Positions 9,536-23,502 are shown, counted from the stretch's first letter. The stretch is 64,000 bases of DNA from Holothuria scabra (GCA_037179385.1 CM074193.1:41572846-41636845), one strand, 5' to 3'. Program-made: numbers and translations. Notes: a model not told the origin generated them from the sequence alone.

Positions 9536-12500
9536 TGCTCCAACATACTGTTACATTTAAAAGTAAATAGCTGTAGTCATTTTCAAGTCATTCAGTCTCA
9601 ATAATAAACACCAACAATGGCTCCATCTCCTCAAAACATTATGCACAATAAGAGTTTTGGAAGTTGCATCTTTTGAAATGTTGAAACTTTGGATGAACAA
9701 ATTATTCTTGAGCAACAAAAAACCAAATTTCCATCTGAGTTGAACTTATTTCTACAAAAGAAGGCTACCACAACGTCTTATTTGCTTATTATTTGTCACT
9801 CTTTGCCAATAAATACTGGTTTTAAAAAGGATGAAATTTCCTTGTTAAACAAATGCAAAGTTTCCCTTTACAACAACAACAAAAACAAAATATTATACCA
9901 TTACAGTACCGCTCACGTACAACTGGACATGTCAACGCGCAGAGAAATGCACAAAAATGTTGAAACACTTGCAATCATAGTGAAACACAAACACACAAAA
10001 AAGCCGCGTTGACACTGCATCGACACCGCGTGCAATCCGTCCGCTTGTTTATACTCAGTATTTGCGGTTTTGTTCGATAAGTATTGATAAAAAACCAAGA
10101 CTAGGTTTAACATATTTTTCCCAGCCGTTTTAACATCAGTATCGTAAAAGAGTATGTGAAGAGGTTTATTACGTCTTTTCTGCATTCGTTTGAACAGTAA
10201 ATTGCGCGTACAGTGTTAACGTTACTGTTCCGATGGTCGTTTTTAATCGAAATATTATTTGCAGTCTTCCAGTATCGTTACTTGTGTGTGGTAACACGCA
10301 TATTTTTTTTATTTATGTTCGCGAAAGGCCAGACGATCGTCTGACGAGAATTTTTTCAATGCGAATATAACTTATAAGAGAGTCAAAGCACAGACGAGTG
10401 ATACCGACTGGAACAAAGTAACGATTCTGATGTCGAGAAAGAAAACTTAATTTCAATATAAGATAAAAATGGAAGAACGAAATAAATGTTTTTGACGGAA
10501 GCCCATGTCATAATGCAATTCTTCTCCACATTTCTTTCGTTCGTAACTTTATAATTTTGCATTTTGGTAATGCAATAGCACACAGTTTCAGTACTTGGGA
10601 AATTTGAATAAAGTAAGTACAGTAAGTCTATGCTAGACTTTTTTCGAATGGCAAACGGGGAGGCATGGTCCTAAGCTGAAATAATCTTTTTTAACCTTTC
10701 GTTTCGATGACCTACAATGTTTCTAAATATGCTGCCGAAAAATTGTTGACTTGGCCAAAGGAACTGAGATCAGTGTGTTACGCGGTGATTCCGCACTGGA
10801 CATAGTTATGCCACTCATTCTAGACGATTTTCATTGGCTGCAAAAAATTGCACTGACATAACTCCCGGTTTTACCAATTGTGTAAACTTCTATCAGTACT
10901 GTATATAGCAAGCTTTACAAACAAAATGCCTTACGAAATGGGTTTGAGGATGAATTACGGCACCGTACTATCCACTTGATATAAAGATTGTCAATGTTTT
11001 AAAAGGGGTCATGTCTATAACAAAAAGTCTTTACAATATTTGCGGTTTTCAAACAGGCCTTGGCACTATCGCCGAACGTAACAGGCCGCGTGAGATATAG
11101 AACTTAAAAGCTTCACCAGGCACAGACACACGTGCAGTACTCAATACTGTATGTGGTTTAGTCGGGTCAAGACAAGTGTCACAGCCTGTTTAAACAAATG
11201 CTTATGATATTCTGCGAAATTTAACGAAACAATTGTAGTTTAGGCAACCCATGGGATAGGAAACTATAACGGAAAAAGAGGACAAAAATCAATCTGTCAA
11301 AGTAGACCTAGGCCTATGTACATATTTTTTCTCTGTTTCGCAACGAAACGAAACGGAACAAAACAGCGTAACGGCATATCCTGAAAACACGATCTATTTG
11401 ATACATAGCCATACGAAACGAAACAAATAGCCTTAGGCCTTCCCTGAAAGCATAAAGCATACTAAGCTACTAAGGAATGTCACATGGACAAAATTCAATC
11501 GGTCAGTTTTGTTGTTTCGCAAAATATCATTGAGATATATCAATATATATAGATATATATATCATCATCATCATCAAATTGTCATCAATATAATGGGGTT
11601 ATGATAATCTGCGAAACAATGTGAAACAAATTAGCATTACCTTGAAAATCACGATCTGTTTCATAAGCAATTGGCATAGCGGGTAAGGGGGGGGGGGGGG
11701 ACTAAATTCAATCGTTCATCAAACAGTAAAAGCCTGTTTACAGAATTTTTCGTACAGTACTAAAGCTGTTGTAGGAAACTGGCATACAGTCAGAATACGG
11801 GTGCAGCCAGGGAATAATTTATACAGTATCGCATCGCAATTTGCTACACAAACAGGCCAACTTGCTACACAAATGAAAAATTGTGTAGCAATTTTTGTGT
11901 GCATAAGCCTTGCATTTTCACAAACAATGTGTGAAAGACCTCAAAAATCTTCAAAACTGCTCCGCAAAAATTTGAATGCTAAATTATTCCCTGGCAGCAA
12001 TCCACCTGTATACAGTATTGTGAGCGTTTAACTCCCGTACAATTATTCGCGCGTCCGTACAACTCCGCACACTCCTAAAGAACACCGCACAAAAATACAA
12101 CAAAGTGTGAGACAAAAACCAAGTTAGTAGAATTCCGTACAATTCCGCGCGTGTTAAAATCGCACACATGACCGTAAAAATTTGTGTTTGAAGAAGCTGT
12201 TAATGTAATGTTAACTTTTGCGGTCAAAGAGTAAAATTTTTGAAGCCGTTTTGATAGAAAGGTCGTTCACAAGCAGTAAAAATTGTGTAGGTCATATTTG
12301 TGAACCGTTTGCAAGCAAACTTTGCCGCGGTCAGCGAAATTGTCGCAAGAAATAGTTTACTACTGTGAGAATGGTCTAAAATCTTATCGTATTTGGCAGA
12401 TCGGAAAGTTAGACAAATGTAGCTCTCATCCAGTGTGCAACGTAAATGAATTAAAAAAAATAACGAAGAAACTTATGGTAATCGAACATCGTCGCCCGGC

Positions 12501-15500
12501 GAGTTTCAACTCGCTGTTTAACAAACAAGAATTTGTTTGTTATAAACTTTAAAATTAACACTTGGGATGAAAAGTAAATCTGCTACAGCTAAACGATAAA
12601 TAGCCCGTACTTTGTTAGAGATGGTGACCGAAGCATACTTCGCTGTTGAATTGACTATCATAAGGTTCTATGGCTTGTATCATGTATATAGCCTATTATA
12701 AGATGGACGCACTTTTATTCGTGTACGATCGAGTGCAATTCGGAGGCTATAAATTGTACACTCAACTTTACCATATGATTAGGCCTACCGTGTGCTCGTC
12801 ACTGATTTCGAAAAGGTAGGCCTACATTGCTCATTTAAAAAAACGTTTCTCAAATCTGCAGTCCTACTCCATAATTTTTCACTTTGTAAAAAATGCCGTT
12901 TAGGGCCGGATGGGTAAATCTAATTGGCTTCCCGTTTCCCCCTAAAAGTACTGTGCGGAAGTGCGGTACAAGAACACTGGCTAGGCCCTTCGTGATGTTT
13001 TATTACTAGCCTATTATTAATGTGACATTGCATAAAATGCGACTGTTCCAGAAATTTTTAGTGAGAGCGCTACACATTGACAAATCAAAATGTAACTCAG
13101 TTCTTTTTGCGACAAGAAGAAGGCAACCACGATACATGATAACCGTTTAACTTCAGATGGGACTATTTTGATGATTTATTTTACATGTTAACCGGCCTAA
13201 GTGTATATTAAAAAACGCGATCGTCAATGTTTTCAAATCGGTAAGAACTATAGAGTCGTTAAATGTTTTGCAATTTTCAATACCCGGAGGTTGCAGTACT
13301 TGACCTTGGTGTTGTGCACAATGTCATTCAGGAACACGAAAGAATTCAGTTCCAGGCCTGAATTAGATTATGGTGCATGTGCTTCGCTTTGTTGGATCTT
13401 TTGCACTGGTGCAGTCAGAGCCTCACTATTAGTTTCAAGCATTTTCGCAACGAAGATTTTTTCTGTTAGATGATGTCATACGGCTGTATCTTATAGGCCT
13501 ACTACCAATACACAGACCAGTCACATTTTTTTTTAATTGTGGTTCATTACAACGTACAAAAAATCCGACAGAACAAAAACCTGTGACTTTTTGGTCAGTT
13601 CTACCGAGAGGAATGTTTCTACCCACCCCACTCACGAATTGTGCAATTCACTACACTCCGTAGTTAGGGTTGGTAAAAAGTTATTATGACTCTATAGCCT
13701 GACCTAGTATCTCAGCTTATTAATGTAGATCTTACCATTTTTAAGAAATGCTGGTACAGTCGTGTCCACACAAGAAAAACATGTAATCCAAGTATAATCC
13801 AATGAATCGTGTCAATCGATGAAAAATATGGTAAACTTCTTTTAGTCCGATCATCGAGTGACCTTATCCCCACCTCAAAAATACGACCCTTGCATTTACC
13901 AATTAGTGAAATTGCCCCCTGTATTGGCAGGAGAGTTATTTTGTTGGTTAGTTCACATTCTCAAGTCACGACACCCACCCTAGGCTACCATACATCTGTA
14001 TAATCTGACAAGCCCAGGCGGCTAGCAGGTTGTCACTGTTTTGGCAGGGAGTTGCGACTATCTGGTTTTAGGCGAGTCACTTGTTTACCGATACTGAGCC
14101 AACACTTCCCAACAGTTTTGCAGCACATGAGAACAGACGGAAGGCCAAAAAAGACACTCTCACTTTCTTAGAAATGAATTTGATAAAACGCGTAACTTTT
14201 CAGTTCTTTTGTGCAGTTTCCGGTCCCCGGAACATCGGCTCTGTCAAAGTAAAGGTGATCAAAAGCACCGCTACGGGGCTCCGACAGACGTTTGGAGCCG
14301 CGTAACGATGATTGACAGTTTCCAGGTCTCTAATGACCCTGGGAGCTCGGCCTCGTCAATAAGTCACGCAAGACAATGTGGATTGTGGAAAAGAAAGTTA
14401 ACATGTCATAGCATTGTCGTGTGACCAATCAAATTCTAGTTTGCCCTGTCAAAGAATCCAAGTTCATTACCTAAGACACATTGGATAGTTTCTCTTTGTT
14501 TAATTGTTCTGTGGTAAACCTAAATTGCTTAACGAAACCTCGAGTGCTACGATTAACCAACTCCCTGGATTAACCAATCAGCAGACCCATACAAACAATA
14601 ACTACCGTAAGTCCGGAATAATTTATCTCACCCTTGAGGACAGAAAGGATGGTGTTGGATCGGGCCTTTGTGGAAAGTTCGAAGAACGTGAAACTGAACG
14701 ATAATGTGGACTCACTGCTTCATAGAAATGCGCATTAAAAATGTAGGGCATAGCAGTTACACAGGAACACAATTTTGCGACCGACTTTTACCTTTTAATG
14801 TTTGCTTCAAATCCATTAACGGTAGTGATTTATTTTGAGTGCGTGAATGAGGAAAGATACTATATGCACGATACCATATTGTAACAGACATGATCATCTT
14901 TGTGACTGTGGCGGGAGCTACGTGTTTGGGTGAGGGGGAGAGGGGACCCCGCTGGATTTTGGCCTCGCCGACACTCCCCCCCCCCAACTTAGGTCAGTTC
15001 ACAAATGGGATAACTGAAAAAAAAGATAACATACACCTCCAGAGGTTTAATTTTTCATCCAGAGATATACTAAAACCTCAATTTCCGGAATTTTCCCCTG
15101 GATCCCCACCCCCAGAAACGGGCGCTTTATTGGGCCCGGTTTCGCACCGAGCCGAAAAATTTTACCCCAATATTATCCTTTGCCATTAGTCCTCCCCTCC
15201 CCCACCACTTTTGCAACATTGACATTCTGGCACCGTCATTGGCCGTGGACATGTAATCGTAGCTCCCGGACTATATCTGAAATGCTACAATGAAAGGAAA
15301 CTTCCGAAAAGACAGTAACACAATCTCGGGGAAGCGCGGAATTGTGCAATGGTTTTGTGCTAAAGAATTTAGAAAACAACAGACATACTGAATGATGGCC
15401 CGTTATTTCATCCCTTTCTTCCAACAGTTCCGGCCTCCAATGGTAAGTTCCGACACCTTTTACATCAATTTAGTGCTGAGTTGTCCGATCATTGGTTGCC

Positions 15501-15834
15501 TGCGTAGCAGACTGTGGGGCATATTCCTTGTTCAGTCATATCCCCAAACCCTTCAAGGAGGACTGAACAAACCGAGTCCGCTCCGTGGGGTAGATCATTC
15601 ATTGGACGACCGTCGAACATAGGAGTGTCAGACTGGGGCAAGTAATGCATTTCGTTCTTCTCTCAATGTAAACCAAAGAAAAATGAGCTTGAAAAATAAA
15701 TCCACCAGCAGTCATCAATTTATATCACGCTAGCCGCGACGAACCCGGGGAAGAGTCTTAGGGGGATCAGCACCACCAATGAAAAAATGGATGCATATCA
15801 ACCCCCACCTCAATTTCATCGTGCAAGAGACTTC
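9536..15834. other. No convincing gene; low-complexity and repeat fragments
   Basis: Contains GAAACGAAAC-type repeats (about 11330-11620), a short AT and ATC microsatellite at about 11540-11575, a poly-G run near 11687 and a CpG-richer patch at about 9910-10350. Open frames (such as 12322-12552 and 14504-14704) lack recognisable domains or clear splice borders. Confidence 0.4.
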
Positions 15835-16014
15835 TCAAAGGCCCAACAGAAACGTGGTCAGAAAAGCTATGGTATTCCATTGCTTTTCCCTGTTTCCATC
15901 AAAATCTACAATTCTCTGCAATAAAGGCTCTTCCTTTTGAAAATATTTTGTCTCAAAATGCAACAAAGTTTCAGAAGCATTCTGAATGTCATCGGGAAGC
16001 CTCAATCCGCACTC
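15835..16014 (-). CDS. Small helical protein, exon 2 (terminal)
   Basis: The minus-strand exon follows an acceptor CATAATGTTTCAG (16027-16015), enters in phase 0 and runs 59 codons to a TGA. It begins ECGLRLPDDIQ and ends in a hydrophobic segment, NTIAFLTTFLLGL. Most of it predicts as amphipathic helix. Joined to the exon at 16918-16706 it gives 130 residues. The segment around QWNTIAF faintly recalls the BH1 pattern of Bcl-2 proteins (Trp, then Ile and Ala-Phe), but the spacing differs and no BH3 was identified, so this is only a hint. Confidence 0.45.
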   Translation of the reverse strand, partial: ECGLRLPDDIQNASETLLHFETKYFQKEEPLLQRIVDFDGNREKQWNTIAFLTTFLLGL

Positions 16015-16280
16015 CTGAAACATTATGTATAACAACAAAGATCTCCAGTCGACGTGCTATCTTAGATTGGAAACGCAGATTCTTCAGTAGTCCCCCAACT
16101 TTTTAAATTTTTTTTAAAATGAATTCAAGAATCTAAGTTATTTTTTGCATTACAAGCTCCGTATTTACAAATATTTGTTAAGAGCAACCTAAGAGCACCT
16201 CATGTAACGTTCCGTATAGTGTCGTGTTAACACTTTAGGTCAAATTGGAAAATTTGGGTGCTTGACCCCCCCCCCCCCCT

Positions 16281-16373
16281 GCAGTGGCGTCACCAGACTT
16301 TTCATTCTAGGGGGCATTGAGGGCACAACAATTTTGCAGGGCACTGCTTGACTCCACACATGGCGCCACTGAG
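16281..16373. mobile_element. Short CAGTGGCG..CGCCACTG element in the intron
   Basis: CAGTGGCGTCACCAG at the left and TGGCGCCACTGAG at the right form inverted ends about 92 bp apart, like the common hAT termini CAGTGGCG. It sits in the proposed intron of the minus-strand gene. Confidence 0.4.
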
Positions 16374-16705
16374 TGCGTTTTTATATTTCTTTTCAAAATT
16401 TTCCGCACGCTACCGACTACACCGACTGAGGTTGACGTGCACCTCAGGTAGTAGTTCAGGCAGGATTAAGCCTACATCTTAGAGAATTGCACATTAAACT
16501 GTACATCAACTGCTTTGTCTTTCTCTTTCTAGTTCAGATCCCCTTCTTCAAAATGTCAGCCGGGTCCGCTCGTGGGAGTATGTTTGACTGGATTTGTTAC
16601 CAGCCGAATTATCTATTCTAGTCATGGCTTCTACTCTAATTTCCGCAATTATGATTGTGATCGTCACAATTATTGTTTCGGAAGCAAACTGACCAGACTT
16701 CTCAC

Positions 16706-16918
16706 TATCATACTGCTCAAATTATAAAGAGAGTTGCTACAAATGACAAAGTACATCTCCATTTCTTCATCGCTAAACAAATATATTAAACGGATAAGAG
16801 ACAAGCAGTTACCCGTTCCCAAATAAAGCTCTAGTGCCTTCGACTCTCGATTAATCATTCTAAAACAACGTCTAAATTCGGTGATAAAGTCTTCGCAACC
16901 CTCCTGGGAGCTGTCCAT
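16706..16918 (-). CDS. Small helical protein, exon 1 (start)
   Basis: Reading on the minus strand from ATG at 16918: 71 codons, then a GTGAGAAG donor (16705-16698) in phase 0, which matches the phase-0 acceptor at 16015. The 691-bp intron holds a poly-C run and a CAGTGGCG transposon fragment. The sequence starts MDSSQEGCEDFITEFRRCF and continues with Leu/Ile-rich helix-like segments (around LSLIRLIYLF) and an acidic EEMEM patch. No signal peptide or membrane anchor is evident. No family recognised; a death-fold or Bcl-2-like helical bundle is a guess. Without the splice the frame would stop 11 codons beyond the donor. Confidence 0.45.
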
Positions 16919-19122
16919 TCAAATGGTAACTCCTTGATTTGTCGACATATTCCGTGAACATATGGTACCTATTAAGTCGCATAGAGCGAAAGAGATGCTT
17001 ATGTGGCAGCCTCGAGTGAACATATCCAGTAGCACGCATCGGATATCAGGTAGCTCAGTTGAAATATCCGGTAGCACAAGCGGACAATGCGGTAGCACGT
17101 CTTGTTCATGCTAAAGCTTGTGCTAGAGGTGCCATCGATCTTTGTTGGAAAGGTGTTATAAGCAGATAAGTGCGCTTCTGATGAGTTAAGATCATGGCTT
17201 CTCTTTGGATGGGAATTCCGATTGAGATGTACCTAGTTTAAACAAATCATGGGAAGTTGAGGCAGCGGTCAAGATGGGTCATTGCTTCCAGTCAGTCTTT
17301 GCTACCAGGTGTCCCCAATTAGTAAGGAACCATATACCTATCCTGAAACATATTTTCACAAAGGTTTGCTAAAACTCCAGAACTTCTGGGGAAATGCCTC
17401 TGGATCCCACCTAGGGCCTTTCCCCCTTGGAATCAAACAGAATATCTTAGCAAACCCTGAACCCCATTTGCTAAGGGCACTAAATGTAGCTTGCTCGAGA
17501 GTCAAAGTTGTCATCAACAGATATGTTAAAACGTCAGAGCTTTGCCCCATGGAAATCTACCAGGTTTTTGTCCATGTACCCCACCAGTGTACACTTGAAG
17601 TGGCACCCACTGTACCTACATGATACTCTAACAACGCAGCACGCAGGGACACTGGGCACCCCTTCTCCACCTCACGGCAACCATTATTTATCCTAAAAAT
17701 ACGTACGCACTTAACCAACACAAATCTTACTTCTTAAGGTAGCGTATGTGGCACCAGATTGCATGTAAGGCTACCCAGTTTCTCAAAAATTTTCAAAAAA
17801 TTTTCTGCCTCATTAACCCCCCCCCCCCACCCCATGGGGCCATTTTCTCAACTCCTAAACTACGCAAATTTGTCATATTCCAAATTTTTTTTCAAAAGGC
17901 TGCATCTAAGCCTTGCGCCGGGTTGTATGTAAGGGCACCTTTTTAAAAAAAATTTCAAAGGGGAGGCCCCGTCTCATAGACTCGTTTCCTGACAGGCATA
18001 GACGTACCATACGAGACGGGGCAGAAGCGAAGGCCTATGCCGTGAACAATAATTTGCCATTTGTCATGCAAAAGATCGTTAGTTCGAGCAGTCATATAGA
18101 AAAATTCATTGGTTTAGCGGAGCTTGAATTTAGCCAAGAGTCGACAGTAGAGAAACAAGTTCCGGAAACAACATATTTTCAATTCCGCTGTAGATTTTCC
18201 GGGAAGATTCAAGACTTTTTCATCTAATGGTAGTGATACATTTGATGTGGTTATTCAGATACATTGGGATACATTTCCGATTCCATAACTTATTAAAAGA
18301 AAAAAAAAACACATAGACTTACACCACTGAGTAAAGAAAGGACATCAGCATGGTTCAACTCTAACCATAACAATATTATACTTCAATATTGTTTAAGAAT
18401 AATACATTGCCCTACTATTAACTGGAATGCTTGGAATTTGTGATAACGTTTAACCGCCTAATAACTACAGATGAACAAGTGAGGGTATTCCCAGTCCATG
18501 AAGCTTACGACCAATATTTTGGGTTGAGGTCATGAACTGACAGATTTACACCGAACAAGAGGTTGTGTATTTATAGCCATGGGAATTAGTAAAGGTAAAT
18601 ATAATCGCTAAATTGGGGAAAATGGATGACAGAAGCAGCCTTGTCTTCACAGGTTTTTATGTACGTTTTGCCCTAAATATGTGTCAGTGGTTTTGGAAAT
18701 CAGACCACTGATTGACATAAGCATGCATGGTAGCTATGCCAGACGAGGTGTTCCCTAGCTATACGAGAAGGGTAGTTCCGACCTGACTTTAGGTGAGTTC
18801 AGGTGAAGGTCAACTTGTGCCGCGGGAGTTGTGGTTCTGCTTCATTTACCATGAGAGCACTAAACAGCAATATATACATATATATGACATAGACTGTCTG
18901 CACTATTGGTAAACGAAGCTGTACTGCCAATGTATACGACAGAAATTCATGAGGGCTGTTATAAGACAGGTTTTGCATTTCAGAATGCCTGCGTATTCAA
19001 ACGTTTCCCGGTGTTTTGAAAATTCTTACAAATACAGATTTCCCATGTACTGCATACATGCAACTTCTGACCCAAAATACTGAAGTAGAACCGTTTTAGG
19101 GGTCATTACTATTTTTGGAAAT
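16919..19122. other. No convincing gene
   Basis: Includes a CCGGTAGCAC-type short repeat (about 17030-17100), poly-C near 17820 and an open frame at 17913-18227 with a fairly coding-like C-terminal half but no recognised domain. CCCCGTCTCATA near 17966 and TACGAGACGGGG near 18020 form a loose inverted pair. Confidence 0.35.
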
Positions 19123-19307
19123 CAGTGTTGTAATCGAGTCACTAGATTAGTGACTCGAGTCACCAGTTTTCAAACTTTTAATTGACTCGAGTCGGGTCAT
19201 TGACTCTAGACACTGTACTATTTCAATGGGGAAATTACTCCTGAATTCTATCGAGTCACTATCATTTTGAGAGGAAGTGACTCCAGTCGTGACTTGTTAC
19301 AACACTG
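19123..19307. mobile_element. hAT-type MITE with exact 8-bp target duplication
   Basis: Ends CAGTGTTGTAATCGAGTCAC and GTGACTTGTTACAACACTG are inverted repeats. TTGGAAAT lies directly on both sides (19115-19122 and 19308-19315). 185 bp, with internal GTGACTCGAGTCAC-like palindromes. A related left end occurs near 44231. Confidence 0.9.
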
Positions 19308-20757
19308 TTGGAAATTATGTCAACCTAAATTTGAATATCCGCATATAAATGCGGTCAATAAGATCAAGACACTGTTTGCAGTAAAACCTCTTCGTCTCTG
19401 TTTAGCGGTCACAATGTGTAATGCTTATAACGACGGTGAGTTGCACACATTATGATACTCTTGTCAGAATTTTGTAGATAACCTGCAGTGAAACGTAGCA
19501 TACATGTGCATTACCCCAGTCAACTTATTTGCATACTTCGTTGACACCTAGTGATAATTCACTGTACTGCACACACCCAACGGCCCACTAACGTTAGCTG
19601 CAGACATCTACACACGGTATTTTACTTAGCTCTCTGCAAGACTGGAAGAAAATAAAACTTGTTCAAGCATGCATTGAACAGTAAGATTGCACAATAAATG
19701 CCTCAGACGTAGGCAAAGTTCTGCTAAGCAACATAAACAAGAGTCAAATCGCGTGACCGTCTCAATGGTCAGATCTCTGGACTCTCGCTTGAAGTTGAAC
19801 TCGTTGACGGGTTATTATCCAGGATAGTTCATTCTTTACATTGCCATAAATTTTCGGCAAAAACTGAACATATGTCCTTTTTTTGGGTGGACCATCGTCT
19901 GGTTAAAAGTTCGAAATTGAGATGTAGAGGATATATTACAAATGAGTTTTAGGCCTATTATAGACTAGAAGAAGAGCGAAATTAGGTCATGGATCGGAAC
20001 AAAGTACGCCGCTGTGGAATTTAATTGGATTATTAACATTATTTTCCCCTTTGAACACAGAAAGTTTGTCTTGCTTTCTAAAGAAATGGTACGACTATAT
20101 GTTGTTTTTTAAAAATAAATATTTGTAAAATGTCTGACATTAGGACTGCATATTTGATAGGAGTTTTCTCAAAAAATATTATAATAGCATGCAGTTATTC
20201 AGCACTCCAAACAGTTCCAGTTCTCCCAACCCTCTCACCTTTAGCCCCGCCCACAACTGTATTGGCTATTGCATTCAACCTTTTAAATCCCAACTGTTGC
20301 GACAGTTTGTCGCCCCACCCAATTGTGAGTGTAATCTGTAGTTTTTGAATTTGATCATGTCGATCAAAGAGTTGTACAGTTAATCTAGGTTTGGGATAGG
20401 CCCTAGTTCGGAAAATTCAATATTCGATGGACGGGGACAATTAGATAGGTTTAAAGCTTGAGTTCGTGTAAGAGTAGCGAAGGGACCCAGGAATATATGC
20501 TTTGTACATGAAAGAAAAAAAAACAAGAAGATATCCTCTTAAAAAAACGTAGGTCGGAAAGTTTGCCCATACCAAAGCCCACGGTGTTCCAACTTCCCCG
20601 GAGCATCGTGGATCAATTGCTTTCGTTTCAAAGCAAAGGTGTCTGGGATAGATTGTCCGATCGCCATGCAGTTTACATTTTCCTCGACATTACACCGTTC
20701 AACCAGTTTAACCACCTGTGCTCCTAAACATTCCAAGTTGTGACTATATGCTTTGGA

Positions 20758-20820
20758 ATTTGTTTGTGAATTTGGGTGGGGGTTGTCATTCGTCAACCCC
20801 ACCCAAATTTACAAACAAAT
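20758..20820. repeat. Near-perfect hairpin
   Basis: ATTTGTTTGT, then AATTTGGGTGGGG, pairs with CCCCACCCAAATT, then ACAAACAAAT, around a loop of about six bases. About 27 paired positions with two or three single-base differences. It may be a tiny fold-back element or a structured RNA. Confidence 0.7.
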
Positions 20821-23502
20821 AATTCAAAGTAATTGCAGTAATTCAAAGCTAATGGAACAAACTGTACTGTACGGCAACTTTTGCCTCCAAAGGTCTCATT
20901 TTAACATCCTGCATAAATAGTTATTTTACTTTTCTTAGATTGTTCATAACGTGGTTGAAACGGTGAAACTCATCATAGCCGAACGAGACAGGGGCCGGGG
21001 ACTGCAATCCCCACCCAATGGGCCAAAACCTTGCTTACTCAGGCAAACATCGGTGCCTCGATCGAGCAGAGAATATTTCCCGATTACGGATCTTGAGTTG
21101 TTCAACAAATCACCGCCGGTTCCTTCACACATTACATGTGCGACCATCGTAACAGATAATGAGTAAATTTGTTTATACCTGTAAAAATGAGGCGTTTTAA
21201 GACAGATCGAGGCTAAATTTAATGACATTTCCCATGTTTCTTTTTTTTTTGCTTTTTTTTTTTATAGTATTCCATGGCTATTCTATTCGAGGCCCGGAAA
21301 TAAACATACAGTTTCATGACTTTTCCAAGCCGCGGAACCCTATTTGTAGCCTGGGCTTGGCCAAAAGACTTAAAATTGGTGTGAAGCGCAGAAAAACCTA
21401 CAGAATGCCATTGATTTGTAACGCTTTTCACAAGTGAAATCCACACAACTCCCGAATCCAGCAATTCTTTTAACTACAAGCACTGCAAGCTTTAAAAAGA
21501 AATGCCGTTAGAAACAGTTGTGATTAATGACGGTATATGAATTGCTCGATAATACGATTGGGACATGCCCAGTATACACGAAAGTCTCTGAATTATTTGC
21601 GGTTTTGCAGTGATTACTTTCGTTTGATTTAGAGACTGTAAATTTAAGATCCTCAATTGCTCGCCATTAATTTAGAATTGGAATGAGACATAGTCCGTAG
21701 GAGCTTCGTCGCAAGTTTGCTTTATGCGGGTTTATAGGCTACCGGTGTTTCCCAACCAGGGCATACAACTAAAGTGTCCTGCATAGTAACTCTGTATCTA
21801 GTGTGTGGTTTTCAGCGAACGGCGTCGGAGCCGGTACCTTCTCACCTGTCCCCCCCTCCCCACATCAGACAACTACGCCCCTTCCAGGCCAATCCTCACA
21901 GCCAAACTCCGCATAATTTGGCTAGGGCTTCCTCTCTTGTGGGCGGTATTTTTCCTCGAATGTTGAGCTTTCTTGACATTGCACACAGACAATAAATAAC
22001 GAAAACTATAGAAGTGTTCGGGATTGGTGGAGTTTAGACAGTCGTGACCTGTCCTACTTACAGAAAAGCTATCAAAGACACCGCCAAAGTGCTACCGCGA
22101 ACATTTGTATCCATGATATTACGGCGCTCGACATTTTCCAGGTCTAAAAATGTCCCTGGAAGTCTACACCTGTTAATTTCCACGAAGTATGAGTTGCACC
22201 GCTAAACAACTAAACAGCCAATACACACACACTCCAGTGCGAATGGCTACACGGGATTTCCAGGATTTCAATACCGTGCACTCTCGTAAATCGAGAGAAA
22301 AAGGCGTGCACACGGATCGGGCCCTGTGAAAAATTCTCTAAACCAAACATGAAACAAAAGAGTTGTACAGTATATGGTTCCTTGCATTTAAGATGACATT
22401 GTATAATATTCACCTTTAACCCCAAAGACTTTCGGCCATCACCCAAAAACATAGGGCACACTAAATTTCAAAATCATACAAAAACTTGCAGTTTGAAAGA
22501 AATGGGGCACTTAACTTTTCTACACACACTCATCACCTTGCACTAAAATGTCATTTACTTGAGTTTGGGGTGATAGGAGGGTAGTTAATTGCCTTTTTGG
22601 TCAATCTCAACAATTCAAATCCAGACCTTACAAAGAAGTCACAAGGTCAAATACAGTCAAAGTAGGTCAAAACTGATTTTAAAGAAACATAAATGTCCCT
22701 TCTGCAAGGAAGAAATTTAACATACATGTGGTCATTCCTGACCAACAAAATTTATGATGGATGACTAGAAATTATGTCATGGTTGACTACCAAATGTGTT
22801 TGCCTCAAAAGCAAAAAATAAGGAAAAGCCCACAAGTCCGCTACTAAAGGCAGCCTGAGAGTGATTTATTACCACCAATTTCTACTTCACAATTTGGCTA
22901 GACGACCAAGAAACAAACATAGCTCTGTAAAATATAATAAATGACGTTCAACTTGACCTTTTAACTTAAAGAGGGTGTTAGAAAGGCCACTGTAGTCCCT
23001 AGGGTGAAAGCAGAGGTGGAGAGGGTTGAAGGAAAAGAAAACCTTCTGTTTCAAAATTTTCGAACGCAGCGCGAAACCGAGCCAAAAGCGTCCGTTCCTG
23101 CTGGTGGAGGGGGGGGGGGGAAGGGATTTTCCAATGGGAAGAATTCCCAGGTAGCTCTTAGATAACATCATATCTCTGCATGAAATAAAGTCTCATGAGA
23201 GATTTTTTTCCGCACTTATTTCGGTTAACCCAACCCCTAGCTGACCTAACTTGGGGGTGTGGCAGGGATGGCAGGGTCACACTGTAGGGCCCCCCTCTTT
23301 CTTCAATCCCGGTAGCGTCACCACTGGGTACAATACCCATAAACATTCTCTATATGTAATCATCTAATTGCCCTTACCAAAATTAAGAATCGTCAGTTTT
23401 ATTTCCTTTTCTTCTAAAGAACCGATGTCTTTTTGTTGAAAATTTTGCCAATAAAAGTATAGCGAAGTATGAAAGGTAAAGGAAGTTGCACCAAACAGTC
23501 AA
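20821..23502. other. No gene recognised
   Basis: Contains a fragment (about 20990-21070) of the CCCAATGGGCCAAAACCTTG family also seen near 2400, a poly-T stretch (about 21240-21265) and a poly-G run near 23109. Nothing with coding character. Confidence 0.4.

Noticed and set aside
17913..18227. 104-codon frame with a coding-like C-terminal half
   Set aside because: No recognised domain, start or clear splice border; kept only as a remark in the region description.
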